Assembly: GCF_003990335.1 (NCBI RefSeq)
Contig: NZ_CP034683.1
Location: forward strand, 124,001 to 188,000
DNA from: Rheinheimera mangrovi
Lineage (GTDB): Bacteria > Pseudomonadota > Gammaproteobacteria > Enterobacterales > Alteromonadaceae
Direction of reading: 5' to 3'
DNA: 64,000 nucleotides
Positions 1-12,211 of the stretch are shown here, one piece after another (position 1 is the first letter of the stretch; each line of letters begins with the position of its first letter). The notes below the pieces were generated by a model. The model was not told the origin of the DNA. It did no database searches and worked only from the letters and a program-made list of their open reading frames with translations. Position numbers and translations under genes: made by a program.

Positions 1-42
1 GTTTCTGGCCAATAGCAAAAAATTCTGAGTCTGGAGTACATA

Positions 43-1359
43 ATGTTATTACCTCAGGAAATTATTAAACAAAAACGTAATGGCGGTGTTTTAACAGAAG
101 CTGCTATCGCACAATTTGTCCGTGGTTTAACGGATCAAAGTTTTAGTGAAGGCCAAACGGCAGCCCTTGCTATGGCTATCTATCTGAATGGCATGAGTAC
201 AGCAGAAACTGTAGCGTTAACCCGCGCTATGCAGCATTCAGGTGCTGTGATGGATTGGACATCCATGCTGGATGGTCCTGTGGTGGATAAACACAGTACC
301 GGTGGAGTAGGGGATAAAGTCAGTTTAATGCTGGCCCCTATGATTGCGGCCTGTGGTGCTTATGTGCCGATGATTGCTGGCCGTGGTTTAGGCCATACCG
401 GTGGCACTATCGACAAACTGGAAGCCATTCCAGGTTATCAGTGTCAGCAACCTCTGGATAAAATTCAACAACTGGTGAAGCAACAAGGTTGCGTTATCGT
501 GTCGCAAAGTGGTGAGCTAGCGCCTGCTGACCGTCGCTTGTATTTAATCCGTGATGTCACTGCCACTGTCGAGTCTATTCCGCTGATTACCGCTTCTATT
601 TTGTCGAAAAAGCTGGCCGCCGGTCTGCAGGCTTTGACGATGGACGTGAAAATTGGCTCAGGCGCCATTATGAAAAATGTCGCCGATGCTTCTGCTTTAG
701 CGAAAAGTATTGTCAATACGGCCAAAGGGGCTGGTGTACCTACTCAGGCTTTGTTAACAGATATGAACCAGACTTTGGGCGCTACCGCAGGTAACGCGCT
801 GGAAATACTGGAAACTCTGGATTATCTGACAGGAAAATACCGCGAGCCCCGTTTGCATCAGGTCACCTTAGAATTAGGTGCCAGCATGTTGCAGTTAGGT
901 GGCTTGTTTAACGATAAAGCCAGCGCTATTGCAGCTTTGGAGCAAAGTTTGACTTCAGGTAAAGCTGCTGAAATTTTCAGTAAAATGGTGGCGGCTCAAG
1001 GTGGGCCAGCAGATTTACTGGAAAAACCAGAGCTGTATCTGGCTAAAGCCAAAGTGGTGCTGGATATCAAAGCCCCTGTGGCTGGTTATCTGAATAAAGC
1101 CGACACCACTGCTGTTGGTATGGCGGTAGTGCGTTTGGGCGGTGGTCGTGCTCACCCAGATCAGGTGATTAATATGGCGGTGGGGTTCAGCGATGTGAAG
1201 GCATTGGGCGAAAAAGTGGCTGCAGGTGATCTATTAGCCCGGGTTCATGCTGATACAACGGAAGCTGCAGAGCACGCCAAAAATGAGTATCTGGCCGCTT
1301 TAACTATTGAAGCAACAGCAGTGACAATCGATCCAATTATCCACTTAGTGATTGATTAA
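43..1359 (+). CDS. deoA: Thymidine phosphorylase
   Basis: Cytoplasmic enzyme of pyrimidine nucleoside salvage that splits thymidine with phosphate into thymine and deoxyribose-1-phosphate. The 438-aa product has the usual family length (about 440). The phosphate/nucleoside-binding motif KHSTGGVGDK lies at residues 83-92, and the family signature AGRGLGHTGGTIDKLE at 112-127. The ATG at 43 is preceded by GGAG at 33-36, which supports this start. The gene is close to the window edge, so an upstream deo partner cannot be seen. An inverted repeat follows at 1372-1405. Confidence 0.96.
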   Translation: MLLPQEIIKQKRNGGVLTEAAIAQFVRGLTDQSFSEGQTAALAMAIYLNGMSTAETVALTRAMQHSGAVMDWTSMLDGPVVDKHSTGGVGDKVSLMLAPMIAACGAYVPMIAGRGLGHTGGTIDKLEAIPGYQCQQPLDKIQQLVKQQGCVIVSQSGELAPADRRLYLIRDVTATVESIPLITASILSKKLAAGLQALTMDVKIGSGAIMKNVADASALAKSIVNTAKGAGVPTQALLTDMNQTLGATAGNALEILETLDYLTGKYREPRLHQVTLELGASMLQLGGLFNDKASAIAALEQSLTSGKAAEIFSKMVAAQGGPADLLEKPELYLAKAKVVLDIKAPVAGYLNKADTTAVGMAVVRLGGGRAHPDQVINMAVGFSDVKALGEKVAAGDLLARVHADTTEAAEHAKNEYLAALTIEATAVTIDPIIHLVID

Positions 1360-1371
1360 TAATCAAAAGAT

Positions 1372-1405
1372 CTGATGACCTGAAAGATTCTGTTTAGGTC
1401 ATCAG
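1372..1405 (+). terminator. Inverted repeat downstream of deoA
   Basis: CTGATGACCT and AGGTCATCAG form a perfect 10-bp stem around a 14-nt loop, 13 nt after the deoA stop. No T-run follows on the plus strand, so it may be a weak or Rho-assisted terminator or an mRNA-stabilising hairpin. Confidence 0.4.
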
Positions 1406-1475
1406 CTTGCGACGAACGATCTTGTTGCTATGAAAGGCATTTGCTACTGTACTGGCTTCTTTGCATGGAGGCTGG

Positions 1476-2357
1476 ATGAAGAAGTTAAGTAGTTGTATCT
1501 TAATGCTGTTATGGACTTTCACTGTGTCTGCTCAACCTGTGATGCAGTGGTATACCAGCCATTGGCCACCCTATCGTATCAGTGAAGGGATTTATGCTGG
1601 CCAGGGCTCCTTTGACTTAATGCTTAAGCTGCTTATTGACGCATTACCGCAGTATCACCATCAGATCCATCAAATTCATTTGGCCCGTATCGTCAAAGTC
1701 TCTGCGACCACCAGCGAAAACCACTGCACCTTTGGTTTGCGTTATACGCAAGATCGGGATAAGCGTACTTATTTTTCTCAGCCAGCAGGTTTATTACCTA
1801 ATCTTGCTGTCAATAGCCTGCAGCAAGATAGCAAACTGAAAACCTTCGACCCTCAGCAGGCCGTGCAAATGAGCACACTGGTGAAAAGCCCGGAGTTACT
1901 AGGCCTGATTGAAAATGACAGAGCTTATCCTGCCGTAATTGCTGCACAAATTGATAAAGCAGGCAGTAATCTGGGCAGTAGCTCGATGACCACCATGAAC
2001 CCCGCACAGCTATTGGCCGCTAAGCGGGTAGATTATGTGGTGGACTATCCAAACCGCTTACGTTATTTCAGCATAGAAGCAGGTCAGGATATCAAGCTGG
2101 AGTTCAGACCTATTGCCGATATTCCAGGTTTTTCTTATACCTATGTCAGTTGCTCTAAAACAGAAACAGGAAAACGTTGGATTAAGGATGTTGATGAGGC
2201 CTTGAATACTTTAAAGCAACAACCTGAGTATAAAAATGCGATGTATCGCTGGTTTTCCGAGCAGGAACGGCAGTTACTGGAGCCGCACTATGCCGGATTT
2301 CAGCAAACCCGGCTTTTTGTACCAGAGCAGGCTGAAACCCGGTTTAGTGACCTCTAG
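1476..2357 (+). CDS. Periplasmic substrate-binding-like protein (TIGR02285-type)
   Basis: Secreted protein of 293 aa with a clear N-terminal signal peptide (MKKLSSCILMLLWTFTVSA, then QP). The body resembles extracellular solute-binding proteins of the family 3 / TIGR02285 type; the WYTSHWPPYRISEG segment just after cleavage is typical of them. The ATG at 1476 is chosen because GGAGG at 1467-1471 sits directly upstream; an in-frame TTG at 1461 has no such site. No transporter genes are adjacent, so the ligand and role (uptake, sensing) are unknown. Confidence 0.75.
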   Translation: MKKLSSCILMLLWTFTVSAQPVMQWYTSHWPPYRISEGIYAGQGSFDLMLKLLIDALPQYHHQIHQIHLARIVKVSATTSENHCTFGLRYTQDRDKRTYFSQPAGLLPNLAVNSLQQDSKLKTFDPQQAVQMSTLVKSPELLGLIENDRAYPAVIAAQIDKAGSNLGSSSMTTMNPAQLLAAKRVDYVVDYPNRLRYFSIEAGQDIKLEFRPIADIPGFSYTYVSCSKTETGKRWIKDVDEALNTLKQQPEYKNAMYRWFSEQERQLLEPHYAGFQQTRLFVPEQAETRFSDL

Positions 2358-2364
2358 TCTGGCG

Positions 2365-3660
2365 TTAATGCAACTTTAACCGAGGTCTGATGATTTTGTT
2401 GATTTTACCTATCACCGAAATCACTAGTGTGCGGAACCAACCATGTAACGCCACCTGGTGCATGCGATACAGCGATATATAAGCCAGGCGGGCGATACGG
2501 CCTTCAATCATCATAGCGCCACCAACCAGATTGCCCATCAGATTACCGACAGTGCCAAAACGGCTCAACGAAATCAGTGAGCCATGATCTTTATACTGAT
2601 AAGCCGACTGAGCCTTACCTGCTAAGGCCGCTGTCAGATTTTTCGCAACATGGCTGGCCATTTGATGTGCTGATTGAGCCCGTGGTGGCACCCATTTGTT
2701 ATCTGGCAGTGGACAACCTGCACAATCACCAATCACATAAATTTGGCTGTCGACACTGCTTTGCAATGTAGGCAATACCATCAACTGGTTAATACGGTTG
2801 GTTTCTAAACCATCTAAGTCTTTTAAGAAATCTGGTGCTTTAATACCTGCAGCCCACACCATCAGTTCTGCCTGTAAATGTTCATCACCCAGTTGCAGGC
2901 CATGTTCATCCGCTGCTGTGACTTTGGTACTGACCCGAACATCTACACCCAGTTTGAGCAATTCTTTGTGCGCTGCCGCAGCAATACGTTCCGGCAGGGC
3001 TGGTAGAATACGAGGACCGGCTTCAATGACGGAAATTTTTAAGCGATCGCGTTTCATATCGTTAAAGCCGTACGAGTTTAGCTCAGCTGCAGCATGGTGT
3101 AATTCAGCGGCCAGTTCAACCCCAGTCGCACCTGCACCTACTATGGCGATATTCAGGTTTTCTTTCGGATGCAAAGGCGAGTTCAGCTTTAAATAGGCTT
3201 CCAGCAAACGACGGTGGAAGCGGTTAGCCTGCGACGGGCTATCGAGGAAAATACAATGCTCTTGCACACCTGGGGTATTAAAGTGATTCGACACACTGCC
3301 AATGGCCAGCACCAGATAATCATAATGAATACGACGTTCTTCCAGCACAACCTCGCCACTTTCGTCCAGTACAGGAGCTAAAGTGACCTGTCGTTCCGCC
3401 CTGTTCAGACCGGTAAAAGTACCCAACTGAAAGTCAAAGCCGTGGGCTCTGGCATGAGCACGATAGGTCACCTGATCAATATCGACATCCAATGTGCCTG
3501 TCGCCACTTCATGCAATAAAGGTTTCCAGATATGAGTAGGGTTTCTGTCTATCAGGGTAATTGCCGCTTTTCCTTTACGGCCAAATTTATTACCAAGGCG
3601 GGTCGCCAGTTCCAGTCCACCAGCTCCACCACCAATAACTACGATCTGCGGGGTTGTCAT
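2365..3660 (-). CDS. ndh: NADH dehydrogenase, type II (NDH-2)
   Basis: Single-subunit, membrane-associated flavoprotein that passes electrons from NADH to quinone without pumping protons. The 431-aa product has the FAD-binding GGGAGGLE motif at residues 10-17, a second dinucleotide fold GAGATGVE at 175-182 for NADH, and the GDCAG motif near 311-315 that contacts FAD. The C-terminal part (about 380-425) is amphipathic and basic, as expected for membrane attachment. It converges on the plus-strand gene ending at 2357 and stands alone; rho lies just upstream on the same strand behind its own terminator. Confidence 0.93.
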   Translation of the reverse strand: MTTPQIVVIGGGAGGLELATRLGNKFGRKGKAAITLIDRNPTHIWKPLLHEVATGTLDVDIDQVTYRAHARAHGFDFQLGTFTGLNRAERQVTLAPVLDESGEVVLEERRIHYDYLVLAIGSVSNHFNTPGVQEHCIFLDSPSQANRFHRRLLEAYLKLNSPLHPKENLNIAIVGAGATGVELAAELHHAAAELNSYGFNDMKRDRLKISVIEAGPRILPALPERIAAAAHKELLKLGVDVRVSTKVTAADEHGLQLGDEHLQAELMVWAAGIKAPDFLKDLDGLETNRINQLMVLPTLQSSVDSQIYVIGDCAGCPLPDNKWVPPRAQSAHQMASHVAKNLTAALAGKAQSAYQYKDHGSLISLSRFGTVGNLMGNLVGGAMMIEGRIARLAYISLYRMHQVALHGWFRTLVISVIGKINKIIRPRLKLH

Positions 3661-3676
3661 CTGTGTTTTCTCACAT

Positions 3677-3704
3677 AAAAAAAACCGGCTACTAGGCCGG
3701 TTTT
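3677..3704 (-). terminator. Rho-independent terminator of rho
   Basis: AAAACCGGC (3681-3689) and GCCGGTTTT (3696-3704) form a 9-bp stem. Read on the minus strand, the stem is followed by a run of eight Ts (the A-run at 3677-3684). It lies seven nt after the rho stop and ends rho transcription before ndh. Confidence 0.8.
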
Positions 3705-3710
3705 GGGGGG

Positions 3711-4979
3711 TTAACTATTTTTTTGCCGTTTCATGGCTTCGAAAAACTCGTCGTTGGTTTTGGTCATAGACAGTTTATCGATCAGGAATTCCATGCAGTC
3801 AGTTTCATCCATTGGGTTAAGGATTTTGCGCAGGATCCACATTTTTTGTAATTCTTCAGAGGACGCCAGCAGTTCTTCACGACGGGTGCCTGAACGATTG
3901 AAATCAATAGCTGGGAACACTCGACGCTCTGCAATTTTACGCGACAGGTGCAATTCCATATTACCTGTACCTTTAAATTCTTCGTAAATCACTTCGTCCA
4001 TCTTCGAACCAGTATCAACCAAAGCTGTGGCGATAATGGTTAAGCTGCCACCTTCTTCCACGTTACGGGCTGCACCAAAAAAGCGTTTTGGTTTGTGTAA
4101 AGCGTTGGCGTCCACACCACCAGTTAATACTTTGCCTGAGCTTGGGATCACTGTGTTGTAGGCGCGGGCTAAACGGGTGATGGAGTCGAGCAAAATAATA
4201 ACGTCTTTTTTGTGTTCGACTAAACGTTTGGCTTTTTCGATCACCATTTCAGCAACTTGCACATGACGGCTGGCTGGTTCGTCGAAGGTTGAAGCTACTA
4301 CTTCGCCTTTCACTAATCGCTGCATCTCTGTCACTTCTTCAGGACGTTCGTCGATCAGCAACACCATCAGCACACATTCTGGGTAGTTTGCTGCGATAGA
4401 TTGGGCGATATTTTGCAGCAAAATAGTTTTACCGGCTTTAGGCGGCGCCACAATCAAACCACGCTGACCACGACCTATTGGAGAAGCTAAATCTAATACG
4501 CGCGCTGTGATGTCTTCTTTACTGCCGTTGCCACGTTCCATCCGTAAACGAGAATTGGCATGCAAAGGGGTTAAGTTTTCAAACAGAATTTTGTTACGGG
4601 CTTGTTCTGGGCGACCGAAGTTCACTTCGTTCACTTTCAGCAAAGCAAAATAACGCTCACCTTCTTTTGGCGGGCGAATTAAGCCAGAAATGGTGTCACC
4701 AGTACGCAAGTTAAAGCGTCTGATTTGACTTGGAGAGACGTAAATATCGTCCGGGCCAGCCAAATAAGAGCTGTCAGAGGAACGTAGGAAACCGAAGCCG
4801 TCGGTCAAAATTTCAACAACTCCGTCACCAAAAATCTCTTCGCCGTTTTTGGCGTGGGATTTTAAGATGGCGAAAATAATGTCTTGCTTACGTAAGCGGG
4901 CCATGTTTTCCAGGCCCATAGACTCGGCTAAATCAACCAGCTCGTTAATCGGCTTCAGTTTTAGTTCGGTTAAATGCAT
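3711..4979 (-). CDS. rho: Transcription termination factor Rho
   Basis: Hexameric RNA-dependent ATPase that pulls RNA out of the elongation complex. The product is 422 aa (E. coli 419). It has the N-terminal Rho domain at residues 1-45, the cold-shock-like RNA-binding domain with GFGFLR at about 61-66, Walker A APPKAGKT at 178-185 and Walker [10 protein letters not shown] at 203-211. It lies downstream of trxA on the same strand with a 195-nt leader between them, the same order as in E. coli. In E. coli the leader carries autoregulation; here this is only inferred. Confidence 0.97.
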   Translation of the reverse strand: MHLTELKLKPINELVDLAESMGLENMARLRKQDIIFAILKSHAKNGEEIFGDGVVEILTDGFGFLRSSDSSYLAGPDDIYVSPSQIRRFNLRTGDTISGLIRPPKEGERYFALLKVNEVNFGRPEQARNKILFENLTPLHANSRLRMERGNGSKEDITARVLDLASPIGRGQRGLIVAPPKAGKTILLQNIAQSIAANYPECVLMVLLIDERPEEVTEMQRLVKGEVVASTFDEPASRHVQVAEMVIEKAKRLVEHKKDVIILLDSITRLARAYNTVIPSSGKVLTGGVDANALHKPKRFFGAARNVEEGGSLTIIATALVDTGSKMDEVIYEEFKGTGNMELHLSRKIAERRVFPAIDFNRSGTRREELLASSEELQKMWILRKILNPMDETDCMEFLIDKLSMTKTNDEFFEAMKRQKNS

Positions 4980-5135
4980 ATGATGGGTTCTTGTTGGTCA
5001 AACAGAATTAAATTGCTTGCCGCTGATTAAAAGGAAGTAGGCTTAGGTTTAGTCAACGGAAAAGCGTGGTTACAGGGATTTTTTGCTGCGTTACACATTA
5101 GCAGGATAATTTTCAGTCGTCCAGCCGTAAAAAAC

Positions 5136-5165
5136 AAAAAGGCGTATAAAAAATACGCCTTTTTT
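5136..5165 (-). terminator. Terminator between trxA and rho
   Basis: AAAAAGGCGTAT and ATACGCCTTTTT pair perfectly around AAAAAA. The hairpin has a T-run in both readings and lies 9 nt after the trxA stop, so trxA and rho are probably separately transcribed or only partly read through. Confidence 0.75.
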
Positions 5166-5174
5166 CTGATGGAC

Positions 5175-5501
5175 TTAGATATTGCTGTCCAAAAACTCTT
5201 TTAACTGAGTTTTAGACAAAGCACCTACCTTGGTCGCTGCAACCTGACCGTTTTTGAATAACAGTAAAGTTGGGATACCACGGATACCAAATTTTGGTGG
5301 AGTGCCTGGGTTGTGGTCAATATTGACTTTAGCCACTGTCACTTTACCTGCGTATTCTTGTGCTACTTCGTTGAGGATAGGTGCAATCATTTTGCACGGA
5401 CCACACCACTCAGCCCAAAAATCGACCAGGACAGGGGCAGCAGCTTTTAACACGTCGGCTTCGAAGCTGTCGTCTGACACCTGCAGAATATGTTCACTCA
5501 T
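5175..5501 (-). CDS. trxA: Thioredoxin 1
   Basis: Small cytoplasmic dithiol oxidoreductase that reduces ribonucleotide reductase, methionine sulfoxide reductase and other proteins. The chosen start (MSEHILQ...) gives 108 aa, the normal length; a start four codons earlier is possible. The active site WCGPCK is at residues 32-37 and the cis-proline loop GIPTLLLF follows. It is divergent from rhlB and upstream of rho, as in E. coli. Confidence 0.96.
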   Translation of the reverse strand: MSEHILQVSDDSFEADVLKAAAPVLVDFWAEWCGPCKMIAPILNEVAQEYAGKVTVAKVNIDHNPGTPPKFGIRGIPTLLLFKNGQVAATKVGALSKTQLKEFLDSNI

Positions 5502-5599
5502 TTCATTCTCCAATTGCTTTGGGCATAACTATAAAAAAGTATTGTCAATTTTATCCGGACTGTTTCTTATTGCAAGCGTAACGGTTATGCTTAGCGCGT
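5502..5599. promoter_or_regulatory. Divergent trxA / rhlB promoter region
   Basis: The 98-nt gap must hold both start signals. On the minus strand TTGCAA, a 16-nt spacer and TAAAAT make a good sigma-70-type promoter for trxA. On the plus strand TTGTCA, 17 nt and TCTTAT is a weaker candidate for rhlB. These matches are by eye. Confidence 0.45.
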
Positions 5600-6871
5600 A
5601 TGAATAAAACACACTTAACTCAGCATAAATTTGCCGATTTCGCATTGGCACCACAGGTTCTTGCCGCATTGGCCGCGCAAGGTTATGACCATTGTACCCC
5701 AATACAGGCTCAATGTTTGCCTCTTGCGTTAGCTGGCAAAGATATTGCGGGCCAGGCACAAACAGGTACTGGTAAAACTCTTGCCTTTCTGACGGCAACT
5801 TTCCATCATTTGTTAACCCACGAGCCTAAGGCTAAAGGCCAACCTCGTGCCATCATTATGGCTCCTACGCGCGAACTGGCTGTTCAGATCCATCATGACG
5901 CTCAGGCTCTGGCCAAAACATCTGGCTTAAAGCTTGCTCTGATTTATGGGGGCGAAGGTTACGATTCTCAACGTCAATTACTGGAACAAGGTGCAGATAT
6001 TTTAATCGGCACTACAGGTCGTTTGATTGATTACTTAAAACAAGGCCTGTACGACCTGTCACAAATTCAGGTGGTGGTGCTGGATGAAGCCGATCGCATG
6101 TTCGATTTGGGCTTTATTAAAGACATCCGTTTTATGTTCCGTCGTATGCCACCAGTGACTGAACGTTTGAGCTTATTGTTCTCCGCTACTTTGTCTTACA
6201 AGGTGCAGGAATTGGCCTTTGAGCAGATGAACCAGCCTGTGCATATTCATGTGGCACCTGAACAAATGACAGGGTCACGTATTACTGAAGAATTATTCTA
6301 TCCGTCAGACGAACACAAAATGAAGTTGTTGCTGACGCTGATGGAAGAAGAGTGGCCGGATAAAGCCATTGTTTTTGCCAATACCAAACATTGCTGTGAA
6401 GATATTCACGCTTGGTTGGAAGCCGATGGCCACCGTGTTGGTTTACTGACAGGGGATGTGATCCAGAAAAAACGTTTACGTATTCTGGAGGATTTCACCA
6501 GCGGTAAACTGGATATTCTGGTTGCAACTGACGTTGCCGCCCGAGGTTTACATATTCCTATGGTCAGCCATGTCTTTAACTATGACCTACCAGACGATTG
6601 TGAAGACTATGTGCACCGTATTGGCCGTACTGGCCGCGCCGGTGAGAGTGGTAAAGCCATCAGTTTTGCCTGTGAACGTTATGCACTGAATCTGACGGCT
6701 ATTGAAGACTATATCCGTCATGCAATACCTGTCACTCAATACGATACTTCTGCGTTACTGGAAGACTTAACCGTGCCAAAACCACGGGTCAGACGTCGTC
6801 CGGGTCAGGCACGCAGCGGCGGACGACCTAATCAGAATGGGCCAAGAAACCCACGTAACCGCCCGCGCTAA
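5600..6871 (+). CDS. rhlB: DEAD-box RNA helicase RhlB
   Basis: ATP-dependent RNA helicase; in E. coli it works with RNase E in the degradosome. The 423-aa protein has the Q motif ([10 protein letters not shown]...TPIQ) at residues 11-36, motif I AQTGTGKT at 53-60, PTRELA at 89-94, DEAD at 162-165, SAT at 195-197 and the C-terminal HRIGRTGR motif. A basic tail rich in Arg, Gly and Pro (about 395-423) is typical of the family. The assignment to RhlB rather than another DEAD-box helicase rests on sequence plus the trxA/rhlB/gppA neighbourhood. Confidence 0.93.
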   Translation: MNKTHLTQHKFADFALAPQVLAALAAQGYDHCTPIQAQCLPLALAGKDIAGQAQTGTGKTLAFLTATFHHLLTHEPKAKGQPRAIIMAPTRELAVQIHHDAQALAKTSGLKLALIYGGEGYDSQRQLLEQGADILIGTTGRLIDYLKQGLYDLSQIQVVVLDEADRMFDLGFIKDIRFMFRRMPPVTERLSLLFSATLSYKVQELAFEQMNQPVHIHVAPEQMTGSRITEELFYPSDEHKMKLLLTLMEEEWPDKAIVFANTKHCCEDIHAWLEADGHRVGLLTGDVIQKKRLRILEDFTSGKLDILVATDVAARGLHIPMVSHVFNYDLPDDCEDYVHRIGRTGRAGESGKAISFACERYALNLTAIEDYIRHAIPVTQYDTSALLEDLTVPKPRVRRRPGQARSGGRPNQNGPRNPRNRPR

Positions 6872-6875
6872 GTCT

Positions 6876-8381
6876 ATGGACGGCGCAGGTAAACCGACAC
6901 AGCATAATGATATTTATGCTGTGATCGATCTCGGCTCCAATAGCTTTCATATGTTGATGGTGAAAGTGGTTGGTGGCAGCGTCCAGGTGATAGGCCGGGT
7001 CAAACGTAAAGTGCGTTTGGCCGCAGGTTTAAACGACAGCTTAGTCTTAAGCAAACAAGCCATGACCCGGGGTTGGGAATGCCTGGCTTTGTTTGCTGAA
7101 CGTCTGCAGGATATTCCTTCTGCCAATATCCGTATTGTTGGTACAGCGACACTTCGATTAGCCCGTAACGTCAAAACCTTTCTGGTTGAAGCTGAAGCTA
7201 TTTTAGGCCAGCCTATCCAGGTGATTTCCGGCGAAGAAGAAGCCCGTATTATTTATCTGGGCGTAGCTCATACCTCCAATTGTGATTCGAACCGTCTGGT
7301 GATCGACATAGGCGGTGCTTCCACTGAAATAGTGGTGGGGCAGGGTTTTCAGCCGATTTTATTGTCTAGTCTGAATATGGGCTGCGTGACTTTCCTCGAG
7401 CGTTATTTTGAAAATAACGAATTAAGCGAAGCTAATTTTAATGCCGCTATAGCTGCCGCGGAACATGAGATTCTGAAAATCAGCGAGCAGTATCTGCAGC
7501 AAGGCTGGCAGAATGCTGTGGGCGCGTCCGGCACAGTGCAGGCGATGCAGGAAATCTTAGTAGGTCAGGGTAAAGATGAAGTGATCACTTTGCCGCGACT
7601 GGAAGCCATCATGCAACAGGCTTTGGCCTGTGGTCATATGGACCAGCTGAATTTGCCCGGCTTAGCCCAAGAGCGTAAACAGGTATTCCCTTCAGGTTTA
7701 GCTATCCTCATTGCCTTATTCCGGGTGCTTAACATCAGCGGCATGACCTTATCAGGTGGGGCTTTGCGCGAAGGCGTGTTGTACAGCATGTTGCCGCAGC
7801 TGCAACATCAGGATGTGCGGGCCCGCACTATGCAAAGCATGATGGTGCGTTATTACATTGACCAGCAACATGCTGAGCGGGTGGCAGATATGGCCGCTAC
7901 TTTGGCTGACCAGTTGCATCAGCAATGGAATTTAGCCAGTTTTGAAGGTCTGGCTATGTTGCGCTCTGGTGCTTTACTGCATGAGCTGGGTTTGTTGATT
8001 GAATACAAAAACCATCATCATCATGGCGCCTATATTATCAGCCATGCCGAACTGCCTGGATTTACCCGGGCCCAACAGCAGTTGCTGATGGCTTTGGTCT
8101 ATAACCACAGAGCCGATATCCACAAAGAAATTCTGTCCAGACAAACCATGACCTCAGTGCTGCTCGCTGTGCGGCTAACCCGTTTATTGCGATTATCTGT
8201 GATTTTGTCGATGCGTCGCCGGCATGAAGTTTTGCCTGAAGTGCAGATCACAGCGCAAGCTGAAGCTCTGACTTTAACTTTGCCGGAAGGTTGGCTCGAT
8301 CATCACCCTTTGATGCGCGCTGAGCTGGAACAGGAAGTGATGTATCAGCATCAGGCAGGCTGGCAACTGGCTGTAGAATAA
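6876..8381 (+). CDS. gppA: Ppx/GppA phosphatase (GppA-like)
   Basis: Exopolyphosphatase / guanosine pentaphosphate phosphohydrolase family, cytoplasmic. It acts on polyphosphate and/or pppGpp in the stringent response. The ATG at 6876, four nt after the rhlB stop, gives 501 aa (E. coli GppA 494); an earlier in-frame start would overlap rhlB by 35 nt. Motifs are DLGSNSFHMLMV near the N-terminus, GEEEARIIYLG, DIGGASTEIVVG and LSGGALREG, followed by an HD-like helical C-terminal half. The rhlB neighbourhood favours gppA over ppx, but the two are hard to separate by eye. Confidence 0.88.
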   Translation: MDGAGKPTQHNDIYAVIDLGSNSFHMLMVKVVGGSVQVIGRVKRKVRLAAGLNDSLVLSKQAMTRGWECLALFAERLQDIPSANIRIVGTATLRLARNVKTFLVEAEAILGQPIQVISGEEEARIIYLGVAHTSNCDSNRLVIDIGGASTEIVVGQGFQPILLSSLNMGCVTFLERYFENNELSEANFNAAIAAAEHEILKISEQYLQQGWQNAVGASGTVQAMQEILVGQGKDEVITLPRLEAIMQQALACGHMDQLNLPGLAQERKQVFPSGLAILIALFRVLNISGMTLSGGALREGVLYSMLPQLQHQDVRARTMQSMMVRYYIDQQHAERVADMAATLADQLHQQWNLASFEGLAMLRSGALLHELGLLIEYKNHHHHGAYIISHAELPGFTRAQQQLLMALVYNHRADIHKEILSRQTMTSVLLAVRLTRLLRLSVILSMRRRHEVLPEVQITAQAEALTLTLPEGWLDHHPLMRAELEQEVMYQHQAGWQLAVE

Positions 8382-8382
8382 A

Positions 8383-8408
8383 AGCCAGAGCTTTTGCTCT
8401 GGCTATTG
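8383..8408. terminator. Bidirectional terminator gppA / hemB
   Basis: AGCCAGAGC (8383-8391), TTTT loop, GCTCTGGCT (8396-8404), then a short T-rich tail. It lies between convergent gppA and hemB and can serve gppA; the minus strand reading also has T residues after the stem. Confidence 0.7.
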
Positions 8409-8410
8409 TT

Positions 8411-10161
<1,751 letters not shown>

Positions 10162-10172
<11 letters not shown>

Positions 10173-10959
10173 GGATTAGGTCCTGTGGCAAGTTAAACAC
10201 TCTGCAGCTGTTCTGCCAGCTAATTTTCCTGATGTGTTCTGCCGACTCCCCAGTGACTTGTGCTATGTAGCGAGCTATTTCTGGCAGATACATAGGTTCG
10301 TTGCGTCTGTTTTTTGGTTTTTGTTGTAAAGTTCGCGGTAACAGGTAAGGGGCATCGGTTTCTATGAGTAATCTATCCAGTGGCAAATAGCCTAATGCCT
10401 GAACCAACTGATCATGGCGTCTTTCATCACACAGCCAGCCAGTAATACCTATATATAATCCAAGATCCAGATAAGCCTGCATTTGTAACTTATCGCCTGT
10501 AAAACAGTGTGCTATACCATGCTGTATTTGATGATCTTTTAATAGAGCCAATTGAGTCGGAAAAGCATCCCGTTCGTGTAAATAAACTGCTTTGTCTATG
10601 CTTTTAGCAAGATCCAGTTGCTGTTCGAACACCTTGATCTGTGTCTGACGTGGTGAAAAATCCCGGTTAAAATCGAGTCCGCATTCCCCTACTGCAACTA
10701 CACAGTCATGCAGAAACAAGCTTTTAAGTTGCTGCATATCGTCTGCTGTAACTGAGGCTGCATAATGTGGATGAACTCCAGCCGTACAAAAGAAGTTGGT
10801 TTGCCGGCTGCATTCAAGCTGATTCTGTCGGCTTTCAGCTATGTCACTGCTGATCAGTAACATGCCTTCAACACCCGCAGCTTTGGCCCGATCAATCACA
10901 TCTTGCCGGTCCAGATCAAACTGGGTACTGAACAGGTTAACTCCGACATCAAACACCAC
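10162..10959 (-). CDS. tatD: TatD-family metal-dependent DNase
   Basis: Predicted 3'-5' DNase with a TIM-barrel metallohydrolase fold. The 265-aa product matches true TatD rather than YcfH/YjjV: it begins DVGVNLFSTQFD, as E. coli TatD does, and keeps AGVHPH, GECGLDFNRDFS, HCFTG and ETDAPYLLPR. The start is GTG, two nt after the stop of the preceding gene and with AGGA just upstream, suggesting coupled translation. It belongs to the tat neighbourhood, though TatD is not needed for Tat export in E. coli. Confidence 0.92.
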
Positions 10960-10961
10960 AA

Positions 10962-11453
10962 TTATTCCTGTAGCCTGGTTACCTTGGTTTGGCGCTCTGA
11001 GCCCTTTTTGCTTAAAAGAAATGAGTTAAAGGTACCTCTGCTGATTTCTATTTCTTCTCCTTTACTCAGCACGAAGCCGTCACTGCTTACTTGACGCCAT
11101 TTTTGACCATTGTCCAGGGTTATAGTCCAAAATCCTCGTTTTGACTGGACAATGCTCACTACAGTTGAGCTGATGCTGGATGCTGCTTTTTCAATAACTT
11201 TATGTTCAATACCAAAGTTGTCAGGTGCTGCAGTTACTGTCGCCGGACTGTTTTCCGTCGGGAGTTGTCTTGGCTCTGCCACTACAGCGCCAACCGCTGG
11301 TGTGTAGCCGCTAGTACCAATCTTGTCATAGCAGATTAAGCGTTGCAGATCATTCTGTACGGCACGACATTGTGCCAGCTGATCCGATAATTCTGCAGCA
11401 TTGGCGAATGAAACCCAAAGGCCTGCGACCACAATTAAAAATTTACTTTTCAT
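10962..11453 (-). CDS. Secreted small protein of unknown function between tatC and tatD
   Basis: A 163-aa protein with a signal peptide (MKSKFLIVVAGLWVSFANA, cleavage before AEL). The mature N-terminus has a C-x6-to-8-RLICYD motif (QCRAVQNDLQRLICYDKIG), a two-cysteine pattern seen in several periplasmic proteins, including TagO/VasI-type proteins. The rest is likely a small beta domain ending in a basic stretch. The second ATG (11453) is chosen because the AAGGA Shine-Dalgarno lies 8 nt before it but only 2 nt before the ATG at 11459. Function is not recognised. Confidence 0.75.
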   Translation of the reverse strand: MKSKFLIVVAGLWVSFANAAELSDQLAQCRAVQNDLQRLICYDKIGTSGYTPAVGAVVAEPRQLPTENSPATVTAAPDNFGIEHKVIEKAASSISSTVVSIVQSKRGFWTITLDNGQKWRQVSSDGFVLSKGEEIEISRGTFNSFLLSKKGSERQTKVTRLQE

Positions 11454-11464
11454 GCACATTTTCC

Positions 11465-12211
11465 TTAAAGGGGATCTGTTTGTTCTGACTCAGTTGGAAC
11501 ATAAAAACGGCTAAGCCATACACCTAATTCATATAACAAGCACATTGGGACTGCTAACAAAACCTGAGATAACACGTCAGGTGGAGTTAAAAGCATTCCT
11601 ATAACAAAAGCAAAGACAACAAAATAAGGTCGCTTTTCACTTAATTGCTGACGAGTGACCGCACCTGTCCATACCAATAACAATACAGCGACTGGAATTT
11701 CAAAAGATAAACCAAAAGCAAAAAAAAGTTTTAAAACAAAATCCAGATAACTGCTGATATCTGTGGCTATGGTCACTCCTTCAGGGGCCACACTAGTGAA
11801 GAAACCAAAGACGATAGGAAAAACTATGTAGTACGCAAAGGCAATACCACAATAAAACAGTACTGTGCTGGAGATAATCAGCGGCGCGACCAGATGCTTT
11901 TCTTTTTTATATAAAGCTGGGGCTACAAATAACCAGATCTGCCACAGCATATAAGGTACGGTCAGGCATAGTGCGACAATAAAGGTCAGTTTAAAAGGGG
12001 CAAAAAACGGAGCCGCCACGTCTGTCGCTATCATGGACGCGCCAGCAGGCAATACCGCCATTAAAGGCGATGCCATTAAATGGTAAATATCGGCGGCAAA
12101 ATAAGCCAGACAGATAAACACCAAAAGCACCGCCATCACTGTATTTAACAGCCGACGGCGCAGCTCGATCAGGTGCCCTAGCAGGCTGTTAGGATTTGTG
12201 GTTTTTGTCAT
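11465..12211 (-). CDS. tatC: Sec-independent translocase subunit TatC
   Basis: Core receptor of the twin-arginine pathway in the inner membrane; binds RR signal peptides with TatB. The 248-aa protein has the N-terminal [13 protein letters not shown] motif and six hydrophobic segments. It overlaps tatB by 23 nt, so tatA, tatB and tatC are one transcription unit. It is relevant to the window because an exported-looking alcohol dehydrogenase with a twin-arginine leader lies at 58598. Confidence 0.96.
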   Translation of the reverse strand: MTKTTNPNSLLGHLIELRRRLLNTVMAVLLVFICLAYFAADIYHLMASPLMAVLPAGASMIATDVAAPFFAPFKLTFIVALCLTVPYMLWQIWLFVAPALYKKEKHLVAPLIISSTVLFYCGIAFAYYIVFPIVFGFFTSVAPEGVTIATDISSYLDFVLKLFFAFGLSFEIPVAVLLLVWTGAVTRQQLSEKRPYFVVFAFVIGMLLTPPDVLSQVLLAVPMCLLYELGVWLSRFYVPTESEQTDPL

